The position numbers were made by a program, and so were the translations under genes. From Alphaproteobacteria bacterium (GTDB taxonomy: Bacteria; Pseudomonadota; Alphaproteobacteria; Paracaedibacterales; VGCI01), in the NCBI GenBank assembly GCA_016869075.1, contig VGEY01000003.1, positions 1 to 64,000 of the forward strand: DNA of 64,000 nucleotides. Direction: 5' to 3'. The notes beneath the pieces were generated by a model. That model had not been told where the DNA came from and did not search any database. It worked only from the letters and a program-made list of their open reading frames with translations. Numbering within the stretch: the first letter of the stretch is position 1; every line of letters starts with the position of its first letter. Positions 45,423 through 54,654 of this stretch are shown here, piece by piece.

Positions 45423-47690
45423 TTACCAGCGGGAACTAAATCCAAATAGGAAGCGTTGTGTTTGATCGTATTTCTGCTTTTTTACAGGAATTGAATAATC
45501 CACTTTTAAAGGTCCAAAGGGTGATGACCAGGATAATCCTACACCGACAGAGACACGAATCGATCTCTTATCAATGACTTGAGGACCTGTTTGCCCAGGT
45601 TTCCATGTAGTACCAAAGTCTGAGAAGAGTGCCCCTTTTACACCAAACTCATTGGGTAGCCCAATAGGGAAGAGTGTTTCGACGGTTCCAGTCCAAAAGC
45701 GTGTACCACCAAGTGGGTCCCCTGTTATGCTATCACGGGGTCCAATACCGCCATATTCAAAACCGCGAAAAGTATCTGCGCCTAACATAATGCTGTCTAC
45801 GATGCGAATATATCTCTTCCCAGCCTTATCAATATTACCTACAACAGCTCGAAGATTTAAAACGACATCTTCAACTGGGGAATAAAACATAGAGCCAGCA
45901 ATTGAGTTTTTCAAGTAATTAACTTTTCCACCCAGGCCTGCATATTGGTTGCTCAAACTCAACACATATCCGGACGTTGGGTCTATACGACTATCGCGAC
46001 GATCGTATGCAAGTGTTTGACCAATTGCAGATGTTACAAATTTACCGGCTTGTTGTTGAATAAAAATGGAGGAACCTGGTGCAATATGGGATATATGATC
46101 GTCTTTTAACGTATAGGTTATTGTCTGACCAAGATATTCCGTAATTGCATAAGCAATGTGTGGACTTACACCGTTTGTTGCGGAAATAAATTGTGAAAGA
46201 CGCGTTGAACGTATGCGGAAAATATCTAAACCAGATTCTAAGTTATAACCCAAGAAGTAAGGATCTGTAATACCAACATCGAATTCTTGCATACGACGTG
46301 CAATTGTGACGTTGGCATGAACAATACGGCCTGTTCCCATAAAGTTACGTTCTGCAAACTTAACATTTCCTAAAATACCATCAAGAGTTGAAAAACCTGC
46401 TGCTACACCCATTTCTCCGGTGGGTTGTTCTTCTAATTTAACCACAATACGTGCTTTATCTGGTACGTTTCCTTGTTCTGTAAGAATTTCAACCTTCTTG
46501 AAATAACCCAGATCTTTGAGTTTCTTTTCTGCTTGTTTGATTTTTGTTGCGTTATAAGCGTCTCCTTCGAGCATGCTGAGCTCTCGCCGAACAACCTCAT
46601 CTCGCGTGCGGTCATTTCCGACAACATCAATACGTTCAATATAAACGCGAGGACCCTCTTTAACTTCAAATATTATGTCGACGGTCTTTTTATCTCGATG
46701 CTTTTCAATACGGGGTTGAATGTCTGCAAAAGCATATCCATATGTGCCAACGTGGTTATTTAAGGTTGTTACGTTTTTCTCAATCCGTTTGCGAGAAAAT
46801 TGATCTCCTGTGCTAATATCAATGAGGGACTTAAGATCTTCTGCGTTGACCTGTTTCAAATGGGATACAATGTCAACTTTTCCAAAAGTATATCTTTCAC
46901 CTTCTTCAATTGTAAAAGTAAGATAAAAATCTTTATGGTCGGGGCTCAACTCAGCAACGGCTGAAATCAGACGAAAATCCGGAAATCCCATATCCAAATA
47001 ATATTGCTGCAAGTTTTGTTGGTCGGCTGTAAAACGGTCGGGATCAAAAGTGTCATCACTGGCCCATAGGCGATACCAGCGTTGACGTTTCGTGTAGAGT
47101 TGGTCTTCTAAACGGGAAGAGGTAAAGTGCTTATTGCCAATAAAATTAATCTTACGGACGTAAGTCACTTCTCCTTCATTAATTTCAAAAACCAAATCAA
47201 CACGATTTTCTTCTAGGCGAATAACTTTGGGTTCAACCGTGGCATCAAAACGTCCCATACGCCGATATATTTCAAGAATACGTTGCTGTGCTGCCTGAAT
47301 TTTTGTTCGAGAGAGCACTTCTCTTGGGCGCAACTGAATTTCTTCAGTGAGTTTATCATCTTTAAGTTTCGAATTTCCTTCGAATGAAATGCGGTTAATA
47401 AGACTATTCTCAATAACTTCAACAATAAGTGTGTTACCTGAGCGATGAATGTGTACGTCTGCAAAATATCCGGTGGCAAAAAGATCTTTTAATGCTTGGT
47501 TCAGTCGAAGGTCATCATAAGAATCTCCTACTTTTAAAGATAGGTTTGAAATAATGGTTTCTGTTTCGATACGCTTATTGCCGGTTACTTGAATGGCTTG
47601 AATTGTTTCTGCAAAGTTTGGACTTGCTAGGAGCGTACAGATAAGTAAGCCAGCGAAAAGAAGTTTTGAATATTTAAGAACAGAAGCCAT
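45423..47690 (-). CDS. bamA: Outer membrane assembly factor BamA
   Basis: About 755 residues: signal peptide at 1-27, five POTRA domains (about 28-345) and a 16-strand barrel (about 355-755) with the conserved VSVGVGLSWSSPFGPLKVDY segment near the end. The last residue is Trp, whereas most BamA end in Phe. The ATG at 47690 follows an AAAGGA site by eight bases. BamA inserts barrel proteins into the outer membrane. It is 16 bases after rseP. Confidence 0.95.
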   Translation of the reverse strand: MASVLKYSKLLFAGLLICTLLASPNFAETIQAIQVTGNKRIETETIISNLSLKVGDSYDDLRLNQALKDLFATGYFADVHIHRSGNTLIVEVIENSLINRISFEGNSKLKDDKLTEEIQLRPREVLSRTKIQAAQQRILEIYRRMGRFDATVEPKVIRLEENRVDLVFEINEGEVTYVRKINFIGNKHFTSSRLEDQLYTKRQRWYRLWASDDTFDPDRFTADQQNLQQYYLDMGFPDFRLISAVAELSPDHKDFYLTFTIEEGERYTFGKVDIVSHLKQVNAEDLKSLIDISTGDQFSRKRIEKNVTTLNNHVGTYGYAFADIQPRIEKHRDKKTVDIIFEVKEGPRVYIERIDVVGNDRTRDEVVRRELSMLEGDAYNATKIKQAEKKLKDLGYFKKVEILTEQGNVPDKARIVVKLEEQPTGEMGVAAGFSTLDGILGNVKFAERNFMGTGRIVHANVTIARRMQEFDVGITDPYFLGYNLESGLDIFRIRSTRLSQFISATNGVSPHIAYAITEYLGQTITYTLKDDHISHIAPGSSIFIQQQAGKFVTSAIGQTLAYDRRDSRIDPTSGYVLSLSNQYAGLGGKVNYLKNSIAGSMFYSPVEDVVLNLRAVVGNIDKAGKRYIRIVDSIMLGADTFRGFEYGGIGPRDSITGDPLGGTRFWTGTVETLFPIGLPNEFGVKGALFSDFGTTWKPGQTGPQVIDKRSIRVSVGVGLSWSSPFGPLKVDYSIPVKKQKYDQTQRFLFGFSSRW

Positions 47691-47706
47691 TATCATTATC
47701 CTTTTA

Positions 47707-48810
47707 TTATTTTAAAATAAGACGCACAATATCATTCCATGTTGATATAAGCATGATGCTTACTACTATGGCTAATCCAATCATAAAAGCATATTCTTGA
47801 ATTTTTTCTGGAACAGGTTTGCCTCGAATTCCTTCAATGGCATAGAAAAATATATGGCCTCCGTCTAATACAGGAATAGGGAGGAGATTAATAAGACCCA
47901 GATTAATGGACAAAATAGCCATAAAAGCAAATAGAGCAGCAAGACCGCCTTTGGCACTTTTTCCTGCCATATCACCAATAGATAGGATGCCCCCCAACTC
48001 ATCGGAGGAGCGTTTACCTACGATAATTTGCCCAATCCCAACTAAAGTATCTGCGCTTATAATCCATGTTCTCTTAATAGCGTGCGTTATTGCTTCGTAA
48101 GGATTCACCTTATGGTATTCAGGCAGGCTCGGAATAATTCCCAATACACCTACAGGGCGTTCATTTCCCATATTATCAGTTTCAACCATTTTAATAGTGA
48201 GGGATTTCACTTCATTGCCGCGCATAAAACGAACATTAATTTCCTTCCCTTTATTGTCAATAATCAAATTTCTCATATCGTTGAAGGTATCAACACCAAC
48301 GCCGTTGAGGCTAAGGATTTTATCACCTTCTATAAGCCCAGATTTTTCTGCCAATTTCCCTGGAGTCAGGCCACCAACGGTTGTTGTAATAATGGGTTCT
48401 CCCTTCATAAGGAAGAGGACGCTGAAGACAACAATAGCAAACAAAAAGTTAGCAATCGGCCCAGCTGCACTTACGGCCATACGTTGACTGACTTTCTTAC
48501 TATGAAGTGTTTGGGCTTTCTCTTTTGCGGTCATTTTCTTCATCGACTTCGCATCAGGCCGGCTGCTGGCATCGGCATCTCCCAACATGCGAACATAGCC
48601 ACCTAGTGGAATGACGCTGAACTTCCAGCGTGTTCCAGCTCTGTCATTCCAACCAAAGAGTTCGGGACCAAACCCAATAGAAAAAACTTCGATTTTAACC
48701 TTGTTATAACGTGCAACAAGGTAATGCCCAAGTTCATGGACAAATACAAGTGCAGTAAGAACAAGGAGAAAAGGGAGGAGGTGTTCACCAAAATTTATCA
48801 TTGAAGCCAT
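47707..48810 (-). CDS. rseP: RIP-type site-2 zinc metalloprotease RseP
   Basis: Encodes 367 residues: first membrane helix with the zinc-binding HELGH (FVHELGHYLVARY, about 23-35), one PDZ domain (about 135-210), and the second zinc motif LINLLPIPVLDGGH near 311-324. RseP cleaves membrane-bound anti-sigma or signal-peptide remnants. A GAGAGGG site precedes the ATG. Position between dxr and bamA is the normal alphaproteobacterial order. Confidence 0.94.
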   Translation of the reverse strand: MASMINFGEHLLPFLLVLTALVFVHELGHYLVARYNKVKIEVFSIGFGPELFGWNDRAGTRWKFSVIPLGGYVRMLGDADASSRPDAKSMKKMTAKEKAQTLHSKKVSQRMAVSAAGPIANFLFAIVVFSVLFLMKGEPIITTTVGGLTPGKLAEKSGLIEGDKILSLNGVGVDTFNDMRNLIIDNKGKEINVRFMRGNEVKSLTIKMVETDNMGNERPVGVLGIIPSLPEYHKVNPYEAITHAIKRTWIISADTLVGIGQIIVGKRSSDELGGILSIGDMAGKSAKGGLAALFAFMAILSINLGLINLLPIPVLDGGHIFFYAIEGIRGKPVPEKIQEYAFMIGLAIVVSIMLISTWNDIVRLILK

Positions 48811-48886
48811 AAAAAACCCTCTCTATAAAAAATCAGTTACCTGCAACCTTAGCCGATTATTAAAGATATGAAAATGCGCAAAAACA

Positions 48887-50050
48887 CTAAATTGCATTTT
48901 TTTTGTGAATAACTTTTTCGGCAATGAGTCGGGCTTGTTGGTCAGACAAGAGTACCTCTTCAATAGAGGAAGGGGATGAAGTCTCTATTTGATCAAGAAC
49001 CTGAGAGACTATAGGAACAATATCTAGATAAGCCGCTTTCCCACTGATAAACGCTTGAACGGCAATTTCATTGGCAGCATTCATTATAGTTGGACGATCT
49101 GCCCCTTTTTTGAGCACCTCCCGGGCAAGAGAAATGGCTGGGAATAATTCTTCATCAGGCGACTCAAAGGTTAATTGCTTTAAGGCGCTGAGATCAAGGC
49201 GGGGCAAATCGGTTTTTATGCGAGTTGGCCAGCCCAGCGTATATGCAATTGGAACACGCATGTCATGAATACCAAGTTGTGCCAAAACAGACCCATCTTC
49301 ATAGGCGACAAGCGAATGAATGATAGATTGTGGATGAATAAGAATATCTATTTTACTTTCAGGAAAGCCAAAAATATAAGATGCTTCAATCATTTCCAAA
49401 CCTTTGTTCATTAAATTTGAGCTGTCAATGGTGACCTTTGGGCCCATTGACCAATTTGGATGTTTTAAGGCTTGATCAATAGTAACTGATGCCATTTGTT
49501 TCCGTGTGAAGGTTCTGAATGGTCCACCTGAAGCTGTTAGGATGATTTTTTCCACGTGTGGACGATGGGGTTCATGCAAAACTTGAAATATAGCATTATG
49601 TTCCGAATCCACTGGGAGAAGTGTTGCTTTGTATTTCTTGAGAGCTGAGAGGATGACGGGTCCAGCAGAAATCATGGATTCTTTATTGGCAAGAGCAATG
49701 ATTGCACCGCGTTCAATAGCAGCATATGTTGATCTAAGTCCTGCAGTTCCCACAATAGCTGACATTACCCACTCTGCAGGACGTTGTGCAGCTTCAATGA
49801 CAGCAGATTTTCCAGCAGCGGGTATAATGTCGGTTCCTGCCAAAGCATCTTTGAGTTCTTCATAAAGAGACTCCTCTTCAACAACAGCCATTTTTGCTTG
49901 TAAGGTTTTGGCTTGTTTTGCGAGGGCCTCTATATTTTTTTGCGCTACAAGAGCTTCTACTTTAAAACGGTCAGGATTTTTTATGAGAAGATCTACTGTA
50001 CTACGACCAATAGAACCTGTACTTCCGAGAATGGTAACTGAACGCATCAT
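48887..50050 (-). CDS. dxr: 1-deoxy-D-xylulose 5-phosphate reductoisomerase
   Basis: Encodes 387 residues with the NADPH site LGSTGSIGRST (about 8-18), the metal/substrate motifs DSEHNAIFQ, SGGPFR and KVTIDSSNLMNKGLEMIEA, all intact. It makes 2-C-methyl-D-erythritol 4-phosphate in the MEP isoprenoid pathway. It lies between cdsA and rseP with 12 and 76 base gaps. Confidence 0.96.
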   Translation of the reverse strand: MMRSVTILGSTGSIGRSTVDLLIKNPDRFKVEALVAQKNIEALAKQAKTLQAKMAVVEEESLYEELKDALAGTDIIPAAGKSAVIEAAQRPAEWVMSAIVGTAGLRSTYAAIERGAIIALANKESMISAGPVILSALKKYKATLLPVDSEHNAIFQVLHEPHRPHVEKIILTASGGPFRTFTRKQMASVTIDQALKHPNWSMGPKVTIDSSNLMNKGLEMIEASYIFGFPESKIDILIHPQSIIHSLVAYEDGSVLAQLGIHDMRVPIAYTLGWPTRIKTDLPRLDLSALKQLTFESPDEELFPAISLAREVLKKGADRPTIMNAANEIAVQAFISGKAAYLDIVPIVSQVLDQIETSSPSSIEEVLLSDQQARLIAEKVIHKKNAI

Positions 50051-50062
50051 TATATTTTCTTA

Positions 50063-50881
50063 TTAAAATATGTTTGCAAATTTGAGAACCCCTAAGAAGA
50101 GGGCAACAAGTAATAAACTGTCAATACGATCCAAAAGACCCCCATGTCCTGGAATTATGTGCCCTGAATCTTTAATTTTAAAAATGCGCTTTGCGAGAGA
50201 CTCAAGAATATCTCCAATATGTGCAACAAACGTTATCAAGAGACTGAGGCAAAACAAATGCACTTGGTTTTCGAGAGGTACTTGGCAATAGGGAGCAAGG
50301 GTCATGCCCACTGCAGAGCCAAACATAGAGCCCCCTATGAACCCTGACCAGGTTTTATTGGGGCTAATGCGTGGGATTAATTTTGGTCCTCCGAGAAGAC
50401 TTCCCACGACATACGCTCCAGTGTCTGTTGCCCAAACCATCATTAAACTCCAGAGCAGTATAAGCGGGACAGTTTTTGAGAAAAATAAGATCATGGTCAT
50501 TCCTAGACCTATGTAGATGGGGCCAGATAGAAGAATGAGAGAAGGAACGAGGCGTGCTCCTACTTGGTAATGATAGAAAGCCGTAAAAAGAAGACCAATT
50601 ACGACAAAGGAAATGGCAGAAAGATACGCTCCTGGCGCGAAAATAAACCACGCCAACAAACCCCAAACAACCGCACTTATTGGGTGCAAAAGAGGAAGAC
50701 CAGACATTTTAGACCATTCCCATAAAAGGATGCCTAAGAGAAGTGCTGCAAAAATGTCTACATAGGGACTTCCTAATATAATCATTCCAATTGCAAGAGG
50801 GCCCCCAATGGCAGCTGATAGAGTTCTTTTCCCAAAGTTGCTTTCGATGAGATTATTTCTTTGTGGCGATAGTTGTACCAT
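50063..50881 (-). CDS. cdsA: Phosphatidate cytidylyltransferase
   Basis: About 272 residues, start placed at the ATG at 50881 (MVQLSPQ...) with an AGAGAG site, giving a 29-base overlap with uppS. Eight or so membrane helices precede the signature SLAKRIFKIKDSGHIIPGHG, then GGLLDR, near the C-terminus. It converts phosphatidate to CDP-diacylglycerol at the inner membrane. An upstream in-frame ATG exists inside uppS but is not needed. Confidence 0.92.
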   Translation of the reverse strand: MVQLSPQRNNLIESNFGKRTLSAAIGGPLAIGMIILGSPYVDIFAALLLGILLWEWSKMSGLPLLHPISAVVWGLLAWFIFAPGAYLSAISFVVIGLLFTAFYHYQVGARLVPSLILLSGPIYIGLGMTMILFFSKTVPLILLWSLMMVWATDTGAYVVGSLLGGPKLIPRISPNKTWSGFIGGSMFGSAVGMTLAPYCQVPLENQVHLFCLSLLITFVAHIGDILESLAKRIFKIKDSGHIIPGHGGLLDRIDSLLLVALFLGVLKFANIF

Positions 50882-51611
50882 AACGACGCTCTCTTTTTTG
50901 GTAGACTTCAAGGGCTTGATCAAAATCTTCCGGTGAAAAATCAGGCCATAAAGTTTGGGAGAAAACAAATTCAGTATAAGCCATTTGCCATAAAAGAAAA
51001 TTGCTTATACGTTCTTCCCCACTTGTTCGGATAAGTAAGTCAGGATCAGGAATGCCGGCTGTGTATAGGTTATTGCTAAATGTATCTATGCTAATATCTT
51101 CAACTTCTAAGGTGTTGGCTTTAATTTGGTCTGCAATCTTTTTTGTTGCAAAAAGAATTTCATCGCGTCCTCCATAACTGAGGGCTACAATGAGAGTTAA
51201 GCGATCATTGTTCGCGGTTTCTGATTCACTTTTTTCTATGAGGGAAACAATATCTGCAGGAAGCTTGGTGCGGTCTCCAATTACTTTTAAACATACCCCA
51301 TTATCAGCTAAGTCCTGGAATTGGTTTTTAAGATTATAACGCAATAATCCCATAAGATCATCAATCCACCCTTGAGGTCGCAGCCAATTCTCTGCAGAAA
51401 ACGCGTAAAGAGTAAGGTATTTTACGCCACGCAATGCTGCATGATGAACTATTTTACGGGTGACTTCTGCACCCATACGATGACCTGAAATTGTAGACAC
51501 GTTATTTTGATCAGCCCATCGCCCATTACCATCCATAATGATAGCAACGTGAAGTGGTAGCCTCTTAAAAGAGGGCTCTACCGGCAAACTAACTGGCTGT
51601 GAGCTTGGCAT
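50853..51611 (-). CDS. uppS: Undecaprenyl diphosphate synthase
   Basis: About 252 residues. Motifs: HVAIIMDGNGRWA (about 22-34) with the catalytic Asp, GHRMGAE, the LTLYAFSAENW helix and RTSGEERISNFLLWQMAYTEF near the end. It makes the C55 lipid carrier for peptidoglycan and LPS. An ATG at 51611 is preferred over a TTG at 51620. First gene of the envelope group; frr and tsf/pyrH, which normally precede it, are not next to it here. Confidence 0.94.
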   Translation of the reverse strand: MPSSQPVSLPVEPSFKRLPLHVAIIMDGNGRWADQNNVSTISGHRMGAEVTRKIVHHAALRGVKYLTLYAFSAENWLRPQGWIDDLMGLLRYNLKNQFQDLADNGVCLKVIGDRTKLPADIVSLIEKSESETANNDRLTLIVALSYGGRDEILFATKKIADQIKANTLEVEDISIDTFSNNLYTAGIPDPDLLIRTSGEERISNFLLWQMAYTEFVFSQTLWPDFSPEDFDQALEVYQKRERRYGTTIATKK

Positions 51612-51775
51612 ATATGACAAACCTAAGTTTAAAAAATAACTGCTACCTATAAAACATAATTATAGGACGCGCGTCAATGAAGATGAGGTGGTTTTCTTGA
51701 AAGAAAGTGTATGCTAGATAAGTATTATCCATCCCTTGTATGTGGCGGATGACATAGGATAAAAAGAGGTTTATT

Positions 51776-52543
51776 TTGAGATATTTTAATAAATTTAAGT
51801 TTTCAAGGGTATACTATCTCATTTTCCTCTTCGGCGGTGTCTTAAGCATTGTTCTTTTTTATCATACGTCTTTTGTAAGTCATTTATTTTTCCCCATTTA
51901 TTCTTCACCCCAAGAATACGTTAAAAAGCAGCTTCTTGTTTCTGCTGTATTTGCGCAAAGTGTATGGGATCAGAATTTTTTGAATCAACATCCCATTATC
52001 AAAGAGCGAATTCTCAGTTTTGAAAAAGGAGATTTGTGTAAAGATCTCAAAGACCTGGACACGGAAAATTTGTCTCATATTGATTTACAAGCTCAATTAA
52101 AAAAAAGGGGTTTCTCATGCGTCTTAAGGCCATTAGTGGCTAACCCGTTTGATGCTCAGCCAAGTTATTTGAAAATAGATCAAACAATTACATTTAATCC
52201 AAATGAAGAAGGCATTGCCTATCAAGAGATATGCAATAAACTGCAAGAACCAATTTGTGTTATTCGTTTTAAGAGAGATGGCTTTCCTTTGCACAGAAGA
52301 TTACAGCCACATTCAACGAAAGCTGTGTTGTTAGACGGGACCAAGGATGGAGTAATCTATGCTAATGAGGCTTTTAAAATTACTGCCCATGGTCGAGCTG
52401 TACCAAAAGGCCCCCATCGAAAGCATGGTTTAAAGAAATGTCCATATTATCAAAGGATACATTGCCATCAATGGGTTGATGAAGTCATGACGCATGCACA
52501 CCCCACACTTAAAGATCCAGTGCCGACCGTTTCAAAGCAATAA
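51776..52543 (+). CDS. Anchored protein of unknown family
   Basis: Encodes 255 residues from a TTG start with AGAGG six bases upstream. One N-terminal membrane helix (about 13-34) is followed by a soluble region with cysteines at about 82, 116, 155 and 162 and a short C-terminal segment rich in His, Cys and Lys (HRKHGLKKCPYYQRIHCHQW, about 215-235), a possible metal site. The product is not recognised as a known family. It is convergent with coq7, whose stop lies three bases away. Confidence 0.65.
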   Translation: MRYFNKFKFSRVYYLIFLFGGVLSIVLFYHTSFVSHLFFPIYSSPQEYVKKQLLVSAVFAQSVWDQNFLNQHPIIKERILSFEKGDLCKDLKDLDTENLSHIDLQAQLKKRGFSCVLRPLVANPFDAQPSYLKIDQTITFNPNEEGIAYQEICNKLQEPICVIRFKRDGFPLHRRLQPHSTKAVLLDGTKDGVIYANEAFKITAHGRAVPKGPHRKHGLKKCPYYQRIHCHQWVDEVMTHAHPTLKDPVPTVSKQ

Positions 52544-52545
52544 TT

Positions 52546-53148
52546 TTATATGCGTGAAGAAAGCCAAATGGCTGTGCGCGATATTGTTTTAATTGTTGCG
52601 GATAAGAAAGAATAGGCTGGAGCTTCACGCCCGCCCATATCTATGGCAATTTCTTTATGTGCGACCTCTTCTTGGCGGCATTGCTCTATTAAATCATGGA
52701 GGGTGGAATGAGGAGATGTGGGATCTGAAGTTACCCCCATTTCTTGCAGGTTTTCCAGCTGGTCTTGATAATGTTCATCGATCACTTCTTCAACAGCAAT
52801 GGTACAGGCGTGAGCCGCTTTTTCTCCGAGAAGGGCAGTAAGCATACCAAGAGCATATCCACCAATGTGCCACAGAGGTTGTAGTACTGTGGGTTGCACC
52901 TCATGTTCAATAATAAGACGGTTAAATTTTTTTAAATGATCTGCTTCTTGTGAGGCCATTTCTGTTAAGGTTTCTTCTGAACCCGTTCCCTTCAAAACCG
53001 CCAGTTGCCCTGCATATATTCGCGTGGCACCATATTCACCTGCATGGTTAACACGTATCATGCTTTTAATTTTGCTCATGTGAGAACGTCGTAATGATGG
53101 AAACGAAGGGCGTATCTTCTGCTGATCTTGATTTATTTGAGGCTTCAT
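52546..53148 (-). CDS. coq7: Demethoxyubiquinone monooxygenase COQ7
   Basis: Encodes 200 residues with the four-helix di-iron fold of the COQ7/CLK-1 family: RVNHAGEYGATRIY (about 32-45), EADHLKKF (about 68-75), VEEVIDEHYQDQL and EEVAHKE (about 166-172) supply the Glu/His ligands. It performs the penultimate ubiquinone hydroxylation. The first about 25 residues are polar and may be an extension. It stands between an unknown plus-strand gene and a LysR gene. Confidence 0.93.
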   Translation of the reverse strand: MKPQINQDQQKIRPSFPSLRRSHMSKIKSMIRVNHAGEYGATRIYAGQLAVLKGTGSEETLTEMASQEADHLKKFNRLIIEHEVQPTVLQPLWHIGGYALGMLTALLGEKAAHACTIAVEEVIDEHYQDQLENLQEMGVTSDPTSPHSTLHDLIEQCRQEEVAHKEIAIDMGGREAPAYSFLSATIKTISRTAIWLSSRI

Positions 53149-53176
53149 GGGTTTTTATTCGAGTCCTTGAAATAGC

Positions 53177-54097
53177 TTACTTTACTTTTTTTCTGGGACG
53201 TTCCCAGATGTATTTTATTTCTTTTAAAAACTGATGGAAAGCAAGAATTTTGGGAGAACCCTCTAATCGTTTATGGTAGGTGAAGTAGCAAGGCACTTTA
53301 TGATCAGGTAAATCAGGGAAAACATCTACTAAAAGTTTATTTTCAACAATATTGCGTTCGTAAAGAAAAGTTCCTATGCCAAGCCCTTGAAGTAAGGCGC
53401 TGCGCATAGCTATGCCGTTATTAACTCTCATAAATGCTTGAGAATAATCTTGTGAGGTATCTCTCAAATCAGGAACGACCAAGGGAAGAGATTTCTTCTG
53501 ATTTTCAGAAGCATAAATAATAATATGATGAGATTTTAGATCTTTCGGTGTTTTAGGTTTTGGAAATTTTTTAAAATAACTTGGTGCTGCATATACTCGC
53601 AAAAGCATGTCGAATAAATGATGCTGGACGAGCTCAGGATCGGAAAAGGTAATAGGGGCCAGAGCAGCATCCGCATTTCCTGTTTGAAACTGAAAACTCC
53701 CGGTGGTTAAGATGTCATTTATTGATGAAAAGGTATACTGAAGTTTGGGGTACTTTTTCACAAAGTCAGGAAGATGCTCTAAGATATGTTCTAATCCTGC
53801 TGCTCCAACAACAATTTTAAGAGATCCTTGCGGTTCAGCATCTTTTTCACGAATATTTGCTGTTTCTTGTTCTAGATTTCCTACAATGCGCTGACAAAGC
53901 TCATAAAATTCTTTTCCTCGATGGGTGAGTTCAACACCTCGAGAATGGCGAACGAAAAGCTCCATCCCCACTTCTTTTGCTAAAGCCGCCATTTGGCGAC
54001 CAAGGTTTGGTTGTGTTGCATTGAGCTCTTTTGCAGCAGCGCTCAAATTACCTTTGCGCGCAACGGTCAAAAAAGATTTTAAATGCGTTAATTCCAT
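53177..54097 (-). CDS. LysR-family transcriptional regulator
   Basis: About 306 residues from the ATG at 54097. The winged HTH at 1-60 (MELTHLKSFLTVARKGNLSAAAKELN and TQPNLGRQMAALAKEVG) and the effector-binding domain at about 90-295 are complete. Residues before this ATG in the longer frame are poorly LysR-like. Its neighbour coq7 lies 28 bases downstream on the same strand, so both may be cotranscribed; the effector is unknown. Confidence 0.92.
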   Translation of the reverse strand: MELTHLKSFLTVARKGNLSAAAKELNATQPNLGRQMAALAKEVGMELFVRHSRGVELTHRGKEFYELCQRIVGNLEQETANIREKDAEPQGSLKIVVGAAGLEHILEHLPDFVKKYPKLQYTFSSINDILTTGSFQFQTGNADAALAPITFSDPELVQHHLFDMLLRVYAAPSYFKKFPKPKTPKDLKSHHIIIYASENQKKSLPLVVPDLRDTSQDYSQAFMRVNNGIAMRSALLQGLGIGTFLYERNIVENKLLVDVFPDLPDHKVPCYFTYHKRLEGSPKILAFHQFLKEIKYIWERPRKKVK

Positions 54098-54654
54098 GAA
54101 AAAAGATCTCAAGTTTATTGCTATAGTGCTTCTGTAGTATATTATAAGCTTTTTGCCAAATCTAGACTTTTGAAATGGTCTTAGCATTTTTCAATTAAAA
54201 ACCAATGATTTAGTTTTATTCTAGCGCTTGAAAAGGAATGTGAAAAAGAATGAAAGTATGGAGATTCGAAAGGGAGAAGACGATTCAAATGATGTTTTAA
54301 ATAAAATCATTAAAAAGAGGATAGTTTATCACGGCTTCTTCGAGAGAGGTAATAAGGATAAAAAAGAGGTTGTGGTATTGAAAGTGAAGGAATTCTTATT
54401 TCAGTAAGGGAACATGAGTACGGGGCTAAATTCTTTTTTTTGTTATCATAGCCCCTGAAGAAACTAAGTAGCTGATAAACGTCTTGGTTGCAATGAGAAT
54501 CTTAAAAATTGATTTCTGAAAAGAGTCAGTTTAAGTAAAAATCCGCTTAAGGATAGGCTGTAATTGTTTGATTTATTTGCATAAATTTAATATAATTAAC
54601 CATTTAGCGTCAAATGACCGCAGTTAATTTATTAGAAATTAAGTGGTGAATAAT
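54098..54654. other. Intergenic region with one possible small gene and a hairpin
   Basis: About 555 bases. It contains the possible 49-codon gene at 54258-54407 and a 7-bp GGGGCTA/TAGCCCC inverted repeat at 54422-54428 and 54449-54455 with a 20-base loop containing eight T. The stretch 54460-54654 is A/T-rich and shows nothing else I can name. Confidence 0.45.
54258..54407 (+). CDS. Possible small charged protein
   Basis: A 49-codon frame from the ATG at 54258 to TAA at 54405-54407. The product is strongly charged (many K, E, D, R) with a hydrophobic block near the end (EVVVLKVKEFLF). No clear ribosome site precedes it; a GTG at 54240 and the AAAAGGA stretch at 54231-54237 are poorly spaced. 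It may be a remnant or a real small protein. Confidence 0.3.
   Translation: MEIRKGEDDSNDVLNKIIKKRIVYHGFFERGNKDKKEVVVLKVKEFLFQ

Noticed and set aside
49071..49268. Plus-strand frames inside dxr, cdsA, rseP and other minus-strand genes
   Set aside because: They lie fully inside genes with strong family motifs and lack ribosome sites.
53177..54187. Longer start for the LysR regulator
   Set aside because: The extra 30 residues do not resemble the family; the ATG at 54097 begins exactly at the usual HTH start.
54422..54455. GGGGCTA/TAGCCCC inverted repeat as terminator
   Set aside because: The T-run is in the loop rather than after the stem and no gene with a clear end precedes it.
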